Positions 1-5,366 of a stretch of DNA of 6,673 nt are shown here, in pieces. Each line of letters begins with the position of its first letter. The first letter of the stretch is position 1. Both the position numbers and the translations under genes were made by a program. The DNA is from Acidobacteriaceae bacterium (lineage in GTDB: Bacteria > Acidobacteriota > Terriglobia > Terriglobales > SbA1), in contig JAFAGX010000676.1 in assembly GCA_019237515.1 (NCBI GenBank), forward strand, positions 1 to 6,673. Direction: 5' to 3'. The notes beneath the pieces were generated by a model. It had not been told where the DNA came from. It ran no database searches and worked only from the letters and a program-made list of their open reading frames with translations.

Positions 1-256
1 TGCTGGTTATGGGCTGCAGGCTTCTCGCCTCGTTGTGGATGCGGCCAAGACTATCACGGCCGATATTGCGGACGGTCGTAAGAATGAACATAGAGCCATC
101 GCGCTGAACACGCGACCGCTCCACGTTGACCACTGCGCTGAATGGCGCGCCCGGAATAGGGGTTACGAAGATGTCCTGAGCTGAAGCCGGGAGAGCCGTG
201 AGGGCGCTCGGGAAGAGTATCGTACAGACAGCAACGAGAGGGAATCGTCGAGCCAC
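1..256 (-). CDS. Secreted protein of unknown function, N-terminal part (cut by window edge)
   Basis: Function not recognised. A GTG at 256 opens a frame that stays open to the window edge, giving 85 residues. An AGGAGG-type ribosome site lies 5 bases upstream (plus-strand 262-267), which fixes the start. The protein begins MARRFPLVAV and has a classic signal peptide: Arg-Arg, then a hydrophobic stretch at about residues 5-22, then a PASAQD cleavage region near residue 26. The mature part contains PGAPFSAVV (35-43), VERSRVQRDGS (45-55) and GRDSLGRIHNE (66-76). From memory, the pattern 'PFSA...R...DG...RDS.GR..NE' recurs in secreted proteins of Acidobacteriota with no assigned role; this was not checked by search. 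It lies on the same strand as, and 70 bases downstream of, the 71-residue protein gene. The rest of the gene, and any C-terminal domain, is outside the window. That it is a real gene is fairly sure; its role is unknown. Confidence 0.75.
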   Translation of the reverse strand, partial: MARRFPLVAVCTILFPSALTALPASAQDIFVTPIPGAPFSAVVNVERSRVQRDGSMFILTTVRNIGRDSLGRIHNEARSLQPITS

Positions 257-326
257 CTGGCCCTCCTGCAATTCAAAACAGGATACTCTCGGGTTATCCG
301 TTGCTGCAATGCTGCTGCTTCTGCCC

Positions 327-542
327 CTATGATTCCGGCTCGCCGCTGTGCTCGGGATTTCCACCCGGCTCCGGAAAATCCGTGTCCGATGATTTCAGCA
401 ACGGGTCCTGATCCCGATGGCCAAGCTGCCCCGATAGCGATGTGCCGCCGTGCTCTTTCTGGTCGGATTCCACCGCCCCCTTCGAGCAATCCTGATCGCG
501 TTTCAGCTTGCGCTTACTAGCTGCTTGTTTTGCCTCAGTCAT
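327..542 (-). CDS. Small hydrophilic protein of unknown function (71 aa)
   Basis: Function not recognised. The frame is open upstream to 596, but the start chosen is the ATG at 542, because AAAGGAGG lies 7 bases before it, an almost ideal ribosome site. The product begins MTEAKQAASKRKLKRDQD and ends in GEPES. It has a basic N-terminal third (KRKLKR at 10-15) and an acidic, Pro/Gly-rich C-terminal half with GQLGHRDQDPLL and TDFPEPGGNPEHSGEPES. It has no hydrophobic segment and no signal peptide, so it should be cytosolic and is probably largely disordered. The single Cys is at about residue 19. The organised end motif and strong ribosome site argue for a real, well-expressed gene. It is transcribed away from the histidine-rich peptide gene and toward the secreted protein at 1-256. 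Similar short stress-type proteins occur in soil bacteria, but no family can be named from sequence alone. Confidence 0.7.
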   Translation of the reverse strand: MTEAKQAASKRKLKRDQDCSKGAVESDQKEHGGTSLSGQLGHRDQDPLLKSSDTDFPEPGGNPEHSGEPES

Positions 543-658
543 TCGAGCGCCTCCTTTGTATGCACTTGAAGAGGGTACCTTCCAGGCTCTAGGCACAGAA
601 TGGGTATTGTGGTGTATATAAGAAGGGAAGTTCCTATAGTCTGACGCGCGGGGGTGGT
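543..658. promoter_or_regulatory. Divergent intergenic region with probable promoters for the two small genes
   Basis: These 116 bases separate the starts of two small genes facing opposite ways, so both promoters should lie here. AT-rich elements are present: TATATA at 615-620 and TATAGT at 635-640, the latter 19 bases before the plus-strand ATG. Neither has a convincing -35 element at 16-18 bases, so an alternative sigma factor or an activator is possible. The minus-strand Shine-Dalgarno AAAGGAGG sits at 550-557. The exact promoters are not assigned. Confidence 0.35.
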
Positions 659-802
659 ATGAAACGGTGGTTCGCAGTACTTTTGCTGGTTTTAATTTGT
701 GCGTTGAGTCTTAACGCTGCAAAGCATCACCATCATCGGGGCACAAAACACCGAGCGCACCAAGCCAAGCGGCATCCGCAGCAGCATCGTCACGGCGCCT
801 AA
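659..802 (+). CDS. Small secreted histidine-rich peptide (47 aa), function unknown
   Basis: No family is recognised. The frame runs from ATG at 659 to TAA at 800-802. The product starts MKRWFAVLLLVLICALSLNA, a textbook signal peptide with Lys-Arg, then a hydrophobic core at 5-18, then Asn-Ala-Ala. The mature part of about 26 residues begins AKHHHHRG and has 9 His plus 7 Lys/Arg, with no Asp or Glu. It should therefore be exported, strongly basic and able to bind metal. A run of five G at 650-654 ends 4 bases before the ATG and may serve as a ribosome site. The gene is convergent with cpoB, with only 14 bases between their stops. Possible roles are periplasmic Ni/Cu/Zn binding or an acid-shock (Asr-like) buffering peptide; both are inferred from composition only. 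A chance open frame is possible, but a signal peptide followed at once by four histidines makes that less likely. Confidence 0.6.
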   Translation: MKRWFAVLLLVLICALSLNAAKHHHHRGTKHRAHQAKRHPQQHRHGA

Positions 803-810
803 CCTTATTA

Positions 811-824
811 CGGAAGCTATTCCG
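811..824. terminator. Short inverted repeat between convergent genes, possible weak terminator
   Basis: CGGAA (811-815) and TTCCG (820-824) form a 5-bp stem with a 4-base loop. It starts 8 bases after the stop of the histidine-rich peptide gene and overlaps the cpoB stop at 817-819. The location between two convergent genes suits a bidirectional terminator. The stem is short, and the T-rich stretch that follows on the plus strand is interrupted, so this is a tentative call. Confidence 0.25.
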
Positions 825-1680
825 ATTGTCGTTTGGCGGTAGTTCCCGTAGTGGCGGCGCCCATCTTGCGCAACTTTTCTTTCGCCTGCAGCGCTTCATT
901 GCTTCGTGGATACCGCTGAATCACATGGCGCAGCTCGGCAACCCCGTCGTCTTTCTGCCCGAGTTCAATCAGCGCGAGTCCTTTTTTCAGATCGGAAGAA
1001 GGGGCTTTGTTACCGGTTGGAAAGTTCTGCAGGACCTGATCGTAATTCTTGATTGCGCCCTGGTAATCGCCTTGCTTGAATTCGATCTCTGCCAAGTAAA
1101 AGTACGAATTTCCCGCCAAATCCGTATTCGGATAGAACTTAAGGTAATCAGAAAATTCTTGCTTGGATAAATCGTTGTTGCCTGAGTTGTAGTCGCGCAA
1201 GGCGTTGTTGTAGAGCACGTCAGGCGGAGGAGCTTGTGCCAAAGCCTGTTGCTGGGCTTGCTGGGCCGCTGTGCTTGCGGCCTGATTCTGCTGAGCACCC
1301 TGCACATCGTCCAGTTGCTTGCCGACCTTGGCGAGACGAGCTTTCACCTCATCCAAGGAATCGTTAAGCGCCTGGATCTGGCCGGAGAGCTGGTCGACCT
1401 TGCCGCTATTATCGCTCTGCAATTTTTCCAGACTGCTCTGCAATGCCGTCATGGCGGCGGTAACCTTGTTCATGCTGTCGGTGTTTTGATCGATCAGGTT
1501 CTTCATGACGCCCATGCGTTCGTCGAATGATTGCTGCATGTGGGTCATCTGGTCCTGCAACGCCTGCACCTGCGTTTGCAGTTGGATCATCTCTTTGCTT
1601 ACGCCCCAGGCAGCAGGCGCGGTCAGCGATAAGCTCGTCAAAACCACCAGTATGCTCAGGTTCTTCAAGGTTTTCACCAT
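817..1680 (-). CDS. cpoB: CpoB/YbgF-type periplasmic coiled-coil TPR protein
   Basis: In proteobacteria CpoB is the periplasmic partner of TolA. It coordinates peptidoglycan synthesis with outer-membrane constriction at division. This 287-residue product has a signal peptide (1 to about 25, ending APAAWG). A long Gln/Leu/Met-rich coiled coil follows at about 28-130, carrying the heptad-like segment KEMIQLQTQVQALQDQM near its start. Next is a Gln/Ala linker (131-150, with PPP at 151-153). The C-terminal TPR region spans about 154-265, with LYNNALRDYNSG at 156-167, YFYLAEIEFKQGDYQGAI at 193-210 and a third repeat with GLALIELGQ at 234-242. E. coli CpoB is about 263 residues, so the length fits; the coiled coil looks somewhat longer. 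The ATG at 1680 has only a weak upstream GGGA. It is the last gene of the Tol-Pal set, but 182 bases separate it from pal, and a hairpin and possible promoter lie in that gap. Assignment rests on domain order plus position. Confidence 0.9.
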   Translation of the reverse strand: MVKTLKNLSILVVLTSLSLTAPAAWGVSKEMIQLQTQVQALQDQMTHMQQSFDERMGVMKNLIDQNTDSMNKVTAAMTALQSSLEKLQSDNSGKVDQLSGQIQALNDSLDEVKARLAKVGKQLDDVQGAQQNQAASTAAQQAQQQALAQAPPPDVLYNNALRDYNSGNNDLSKQEFSDYLKFYPNTDLAGNSYFYLAEIEFKQGDYQGAIKNYDQVLQNFPTGNKAPSSDLKKGLALIELGQKDDGVAELRHVIQRYPRSNEALQAKEKLRKMGAATTGTTAKRQSE

Positions 1681-1750
1681 TATCCCGTGGAATGCAAAGG
1701 TTTAGCTCAGAATCCGGGCAAACGCCTCGGCGACGCAGAACTCTGCTTTT

Positions 1751-1779
1751 AGGATAGCGCGTTGGAACACAAATGTCTT
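1751..1779 (-). promoter_or_regulatory. Possible sigma-70 promoter for cpoB
   Basis: Read on the minus strand, AAGACA (plus 1774-1779) and TATCCT (plus 1751-1756) are separated by exactly 17 bases. Each matches its consensus at 4 of 6 positions. Transcription would begin near 1744, leaving a leader of about 64 bases before the cpoB ATG. Its place between the post-pal hairpin and cpoB makes separate cpoB transcription plausible. The match is weak and may be chance. Confidence 0.3.
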
Positions 1780-1825
1780 GCCCGGGTAGGGGACACAACC
1801 GCGCCGGCCAGACAGGCGAAGAGAG

Positions 1826-1856
1826 TGAGGTACGAAGCGCGAGGCTCCGTACCTCA
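1826..1856 (-). terminator. Strong hairpin just after pal (terminator, attenuator or 3' stabiliser)
   Basis: TGAGGTACG (1826-1834) is perfectly complementary to CGTACCTCA (1848-1856). Inside this 9-bp stem, after one A/C mismatch, AGC (1836-1838) pairs with GCT (1844-1846) around the loop GCGAG. The structure begins 7 bases after the pal stop codon. On the pal strand the bases that follow are C/T-rich (CTCTCTTCG) but not a true T run. It may therefore be an imperfect intrinsic terminator, a partial read-through point, or an mRNA 3'-end stabiliser. Confidence 0.55.
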
Positions 1857-1862
1857 TAACCC

Positions 1863-2597
1863 CTATTTGCCGTAGACGAAATGATCGCGGCGGTTCTGCA
1901 GCCAGCACTGTTCGTTGTGCTCGGTGCAGAATGGTTTTTCTTTGCCGTAGCTGATGGTTTTGATATTGCTTGTGTTCACCCCGGCCTGAACCAATGCGTT
2001 CTTAACTGAGTTGGCACGGCTATCGCCGAGAGCAAGGTTGTACTCCGTCGAGCCGCGCTCGTCGCAGTGGCCTTCCACGGTGAACTGCAGGTTGGGATGC
2101 GCCTTGAGGAAGTCGGCATCGCCTTGAACCGCAGCCTGCTGGTCCGGACGAAGGTCGGCCTTATCGTAATCGAAGTAGATGTCCTTGATGTTCTGCGCGA
2201 ACATCTCTTCTTCACTGGGCGTTGGAGCCGCAGGCGGTGGAGCTGGTGTGGTAACTGTCACGCGTGCAGTCGCGGTTTGGGTTCCGCCCGGACCCTTGGC
2301 CGTCAGGGTGTAGGTGGTCGAATCGGACGGCGTGACCTGCTGCGACCCGTTCGGTTGTACGGCTCCGATTCCATCGACACTGACGTCAGTGGCATTGCTG
2401 GTTTCCCAGTTGAGCGTGGTGGATTGACCTTTCTCGATGCTATTGGGGTTAGCCGTCAGCGAAGCCGTAGGTGCGGCCGGAGGCGGCGGTGGTGGTGGAG
2501 GCGGCGGCGGTGCGGTTTTCTTGTGACAAGCGCCCAGGAACATGACAGCGCTCAACGCGAATACAAGCGTGACCCACTTCAGTTGTTGCTGCTTCAC
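1863..2597 (-). CDS. pal: Pal, peptidoglycan-associated lipoprotein with Ig-like insert
   Basis: Pal anchors the outer membrane to peptidoglycan and is the target that TolB and TolA mobilise. The start chosen is GTG at 2597, with AAGGGAGG 4 bases upstream. It gives a clean lipoprotein signal beginning MKQQQLKW and ending LGAC, with lipidated Cys24; upstream extension would put 24 charged residues before the signal. Domain order in the 244-residue product: lipobox (21-24); 11 consecutive prolines (30-40); an Ig-like beta-sandwich candidate (about 42-116, containing LTANPNSIEKGQSTTLNW and STTYTLTAKGPGG); a second Pro/Ala linker (117-128); and an OmpA-like domain (about 137-244). The OmpA-like part has IYFDYDKADLRPDQ, VEGHCDERGSTEYNLALGDSRA (split here by description: VEGHCDERG at about 174-182, then NLALGDSRA to 195) and the terminal CWLQNRRDHFVY. 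These include the Asp and Arg expected to bind diaminopimelate. E. coli Pal is about 173 residues with no Ig-like domain. It lies between tolB and cpoB, as expected. Confidence 0.95.
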   Translation of the reverse strand: MKQQQLKWVTLVFALSAVMFLGACHKKTAPPPPPPPPPPPAAPTASLTANPNSIEKGQSTTLNWETSNATDVSVDGIGAVQPNGSQQVTPSDSTTYTLTAKGPGGTQTATARVTVTTPAPPPAAPTPSEEEMFAQNIKDIYFDYDKADLRPDQQAAVQGDADFLKAHPNLQFTVEGHCDERGSTEYNLALGDSRANSVKNALVQAGVNTSNIKTISYGKEKPFCTEHNEQCWLQNRRDHFVYGK

Positions 2598-2601
2598 TTT
2601 T

Positions 2602-2649
2602 CCTCCCTTGGAAAATGGCGCGCAGAAAAGCGCGCTTCGAATTCGAGCG
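2602..2649 (-). promoter_or_regulatory. Structured pal leader: ribosome site with two overlapping hairpin options
   Basis: The Shine-Dalgarno AAGGGAGG lies at plus 2602-2609. Just upstream, GCGCGC (2618-2623) and GCGCGC (2630-2635) can pair around a 6-base loop; on the pal strand the stem is followed by CATTTT. A second palindrome centred on TCGAATTCGA (2637-2646) can extend to pair CGCT (2633-2636) with AGCG (2646-2649). The two structures share 2633-2635 and cannot form fully at once. This resembles an attenuator or translational switch, but no ligand or protein is implied by the sequence. Confidence 0.3.
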
Positions 2650-2720
2650 GTATGTGAATCCCCAAACAAAAGAGCTTCATTCAGATCTAAGAGTGCATTA
2701 AAAGTGACAAAAACAATCTA

Positions 2721-4127
2721 CTACTTCCAACTCCAATTTGGCTGTGTATTACTGCCCGTAACTGTTAGTGGTTTTTGGTTCGTCCCGTCAGCCAGCATCG
2801 TCCAAATCTGCTCACTGCCTGAACGGTTCGATTGAAAAACAATATGGCGTCCATCGGGCGACCAACTGGGGAAATCGTTGCGGCCGGCTTGATGGGTTAA
2901 CTGAACGATCCGCTTGCCGACGATGTCCATGATGTAAATGTCATCGCCGCCCAGAACGCCTGGCCCGTAATGGCGAATCCAGGAAAACAGCAGAAACTGT
3001 CCGTTTGGTGACCACGCGGGGGACACCGCATAGCCCTCATCGGTCATTCGCTGAATGTTCGTGCCGTCACTTTCCATGGTGTAAATCTGTGGCAAGCCAG
3101 TTCGGCCGCTGACCCAGGCAATCTGCGCGCCCGTCTTGGGATTCCAGACCGGGGAAACATCAGGACCCTTCACATCAGTAAGCCGCTTAATGTTGCCGCC
3201 GGATTGATCGACCACGTAGATTTCCGGATCGCTCGTACGCGAAGACGAAAAGGCAATCCTGCTTCCATCCGCTGACCAAGCCGGAGACAGATTCGTTCCG
3301 CCGAAGTGCGGGAACGACACCAGCCGGTTCAGGTCCATGGAGTACATCAAGATCTGCCAGCCGGATTTTGTGAGCGAGCTGAATGCGAGACGGGAGCCGT
3401 CGGGGGAGATGCGAGGTGAAAGCGAAATTGAGTTCAGGTGCGTAATCTGGTGCTGATTCTCGCCGTCATAGTCCATAGCCCAAATTTCTTTGTGGCCACT
3501 GCGATTGCTGACGAAATAGATCTGGGTCTCTGCAATTCCCGGAATGCCTCCACCAAGCCGGAAGATGATCTCATCGGCAAATTTATGGGCGGTGGCCCGG
3601 GCCGCGTTAGTTGTCGCGGCATCTGTATACTGCTTACCCAACACTTGCGGCGAGTTGACGTTCTTGACGTCATAGAGCCAGCCTTGCACGACCATACTGT
3701 TGGCATTGACCCCAAGGTTGCCGAAGGCGAGCATGGCGGCGTTGGTCGGCTGATTGCTCCAGGCCTCAAACTTTACTTCCGCCGGATTTCCGGGAACATC
3801 GACAGGATAGAAACTCTTTGAGACCAGATCGAAAATGCCGGCGTTATCCAGATCGCTCCACAATGTGGCATTGAACACCCGGAGCAGGTCGGCATTCTTC
3901 GGATCTTGATTCGAGGCTTTGAAGTCCGGAACAGCCAGCCGGATTCGTTCCACGCCTAAACCGGTTCCGGTTTTGATCCAGTCCTGCGCAGCGGCGGCCG
4001 CGAGTAGAGCTGCAAGAACCAGCGCAAAGACCGCGGCGATGCTTGCAATCAATCGTCTGTGGGTCGTTACTAAATTATGCCCTGGGAAGCGCTTACCGCG
4101 CCGAGAATTTTGAAAATTTGCCGTCAA
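2721..4127 (-). CDS. tolB: TolB, periplasmic beta-propeller of the Tol-Pal system
   Basis: TolB is a periplasmic protein that binds Pal and is recruited by TolA, controlling when Pal is free to bind peptidoglycan. The 468-residue product has an unusually long N-terminal region before a signal core (about 26-47, ending LLAAAAAQDW). Its mature N-terminus lies near residue 47. The TolB N-terminal domain covers about 58-195, with RIRLAVPDFK (61-70) and LWSDLDNAGIFDLV (89-102). A six-bladed WD40-like (PD40) propeller follows: SPDGSRLAFSS at 241-251, SADGSRIAFSSSR at 285-297, VWNP at 327-330, SPNGQFLLFS at 373-382, SPDGRHIVFQSNRSG at 423-437 and a closing NWSW. E. coli TolB is about 430 residues. 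The start is a TTG at 4127 with AAGGGGA 4 bases upstream; no ATG in frame precedes the signal core. It follows the tolA-like gene by 32 bases and clearly belongs to the same transcript. Confidence 0.96.
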   Translation of the reverse strand: MTANFQNSRRGKRFPGHNLVTTHRRLIASIAAVFALVLAALLAAAAAQDWIKTGTGLGVERIRLAVPDFKASNQDPKNADLLRVFNATLWSDLDNAGIFDLVSKSFYPVDVPGNPAEVKFEAWSNQPTNAAMLAFGNLGVNANSMVVQGWLYDVKNVNSPQVLGKQYTDAATTNAARATAHKFADEIIFRLGGGIPGIAETQIYFVSNRSGHKEIWAMDYDGENQHQITHLNSISLSPRISPDGSRLAFSSLTKSGWQILMYSMDLNRLVSFPHFGGTNLSPAWSADGSRIAFSSSRTSDPEIYVVDQSGGNIKRLTDVKGPDVSPVWNPKTGAQIAWVSGRTGLPQIYTMESDGTNIQRMTDEGYAVSPAWSPNGQFLLFSWIRHYGPGVLGGDDIYIMDIVGKRIVQLTHQAGRNDFPSWSPDGRHIVFQSNRSGSEQIWTMLADGTNQKPLTVTGSNTQPNWSWK

Positions 4128-4159
4128 CTTATCCCCTTTTAGAACAGCGCTGATTCCAT
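4128..4159 (-). promoter_or_regulatory. tolA-tolB junction with six-codon mini-ORF and ribosome site
   Basis: On the minus strand the tolA-like stop TAA is directly followed by ATG (4159), opening a six-codon frame (MESALF) that ends at TAA (4141-4139). That stop abuts AAGGGGA (4138-4132), the ribosome site of the TTG-started tolB. A ribosome finishing the tolA-like gene could restart here and end next to the tolB start, which would help couple translation. The mini-frame may be chance; the ribosome site is well supported. Confidence 0.35.
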
Positions 4160-4954
4160 TTACCGCTTGTAATCAAACCAGAACTCAACGGAGACCTTGC
4201 TTCCCGGATAATCCGAGGGCAGCGGCCCAAATGTGTCGATCCGGCCCAATGCGCGCACCGCGGATTGATCCAGCGAAGGCACGCCGCTTGATTGCTCTAC
4301 TTCAATGTTCGCAGGCCGGCCGTCGCGATGAATGTCAAACGTCACGTAGACCCGCCGCGCATCGCTAACCCGAGGATCCACTTCGTACTTCAGCCAATTC
4401 TCAGAAACTTTCTGCTGAACCACCCGGACGTACCAGGCATAGCGATTGCCAAAGTCGCCGCCGCCCCCGGTGAATCCAAATCCTCCCTTTGCACCGTTGG
4501 CGCTGAACACTCCATAAGGCCCGCTCACTGGCCCACCTTCACCGAACGGCACAACATTGTTGGCTTCCTCTACAGGCTCAGGTTGAGGTTCGGGTTTCCG
4601 CTGCGTGGCCGTCGCTTTCGGCTTCGGCTTGGTTTTTGCATTCTTGTCGGGAATGGGAATGGCTTCCGGTTCTTCGTCCTTCGGCTTCGGCTGGGACTGG
4701 CTCAAGCCTTTGGATTCATTGGCGACGATATTCTGGGTCTGCTGGGGCTTTGCCGGAAGAGGGATGGTGCTGACCAGAGTCACTCCCATTGCATCTCCCC
4801 CGCCGCCGGCGCCCCAAGCCGAACCGCTTCCTCCGTGTCCCAAAAAGCCGTAGAGCAGGATTGCAGCTGTGACAGCAACGTGCAGCCCCGCCGACCACGC
4901 GAGATTGCGGCCCCAACGGTCATGTTCAAAGAAGATTTCAGCGTTGGCTTCCAT
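4160..4954 (-). CDS. tolA: TolA-like energy transducer with TonB-type C-terminal domain
   Basis: By position and layout this is the periplasm-spanning protein that carries energy from TolQ-TolR to TolB/Pal. The 264-residue product has a short cytosolic N-terminus (1-16), one membrane anchor at about 17-38 (NLAWSAGLHVAVTAAILLYG) and a Gly-rich stretch (38-53). A Pro/Lys/Glu-rich linker follows (about 88-130, with KPKPK at 108-112 and PEPQPEP at 121-127). A second Gly-rich patch lies at 153-169. The TonB/TolA C-terminal domain (about 170-264) has RVVQQKVSENW, VYVTFDIHRDGRP and SGVPSLDQSAVRAL. E. coli TolA (about 421 residues) uses a long Ala/Lys helix instead of this linker, so the protein looks TonB-like; the symbol is given on operon context. 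The ATG at 4954 lies 17 bases inside the end of tolR and lacks a clear ribosome site, suggesting translational coupling. Confidence 0.85.
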   Translation of the reverse strand: MEANAEIFFEHDRWGRNLAWSAGLHVAVTAAILLYGFLGHGGSGSAWGAGGGGDAMGVTLVSTIPLPAKPQQTQNIVANESKGLSQSQPKPKDEEPEAIPIPDKNAKTKPKPKATATQRKPEPQPEPVEEANNVVPFGEGGPVSGPYGVFSANGAKGGFGFTGGGGDFGNRYAWYVRVVQQKVSENWLKYEVDPRVSDARRVYVTFDIHRDGRPANIEVEQSSGVPSLDQSAVRALGRIDTFGPLPSDYPGSKVSVEFWFDYKR

Positions 4955-5366
4955 GGCTTGCCAATGGCTGGGTCACGATGCTGACGTTCGTTATCCCGGA
5001 CTGCTTAACTGCGTCCATGACTGTGGCGAATGCACCGAACGGCACGTCCTCGTCGGCGCGAATGAAGATCGACTGATTGCGAGGGTCCCGAATCTTTAGC
5101 TTCAGCTGTGACGCAATCTGGTTGATGTTGATGGGGTTGTTTCCCAGGAAAACACGCTGTTGTTTGTCAATGCTGATGACAAGCCGCTCTTCGGTAATTT
5201 CCTTGACGGTTCGCGTATGCGGAACGTTGACCTCGATGCCGGACTGCAGGACCGGTGCGGTGACCATGAAGATGATCAAAAGTACTAGAACGACGTCGAC
5301 CAACGGCGTGATGTTGATGTCAGAGAGAGAAGTTTGTGTGCGCCCATTGGCCGCCGTAAACGCCAT
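4938..5366 (-). CDS. tolR: TolR, ExbD/TolR-family motor subunit
   Basis: TolR pairs with TolQ in the inner-membrane proton channel that powers the Tol system. The 142-residue product has a short N-terminal cytosolic part and then SDINITPLVDVVLVLLIIF (15-33), the single membrane helix. This includes Asp24, the equivalent of the protonatable Asp essential in E. coli TolR (D23) and ExbD. A periplasmic domain follows at about 45-135, with IEVNVPHTRT, LVISIDKQQRVFLGN and IRADEDVPFGAFATVMDAVKQSGI, the usual ExbD/TolR fold signatures. The length matches E. coli TolR (142). The ATG overlaps the tolQ stop by one base (TAATG) and is preceded by GGAGGTG (plus 5375-5381) inside tolQ. The end overlaps the tolA-like gene. 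ExbD is the only serious alternative, and the following tolA, tolB and pal favour TolR. Confidence 0.96.
   Translation of the reverse strand: MAFTAANGRTQTSLSDINITPLVDVVLVLLIIFMVTAPVLQSGIEVNVPHTRTVKEITEERLVISIDKQQRVFLGNNPININQIASQLKLKIRDPRNQSIFIRADEDVPFGAFATVMDAVKQSGITNVSIVTQPLASHGSQR

Noticed and set aside
281..299. Inverted repeat GGATA/TATCC downstream of the 71-residue gene as a terminator
   Set aside because: Only 5 bp with a 9-base loop and no T run; too weak to call.
163..489. Minus-strand open frame of 108 codons overlapping two small genes
   Set aside because: It overlaps the better supported 71-residue protein and the signal-peptide protein at 1-256, both with strong ribosome sites. 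Its composition is Arg/Ser-rich without any motif.
2067..2657. Plus-strand open frame opposite pal (196 codons)
   Set aside because: The Arg/Trp-rich stretch is simply the reverse of the Pal proline codons; no independent support.
2598..2669. Upstream extension of Pal by 24 residues from a TTG at 2669
   Set aside because: The extension has no ribosome site and would put extra residues before a perfect lipoprotein signal. The GTG at 2597 has AAGGGAGG before it.
4600..4700. Repeated CTTCGGCTTCGG-type bases as a possible tandem repeat
   Set aside because: They are codons for the Lys/Pro-rich linker of the tolA-like protein; no regular unit length is kept.
4292..4984. Long plus-strand open frame opposite the tolA-like gene (230 codons)
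   Set aside because: Its repeated Arg/Leu/Phe/Gly pattern is the mirror of the Lys/Pro codons of the tolA linker. No ribosome site or recognisable fold.
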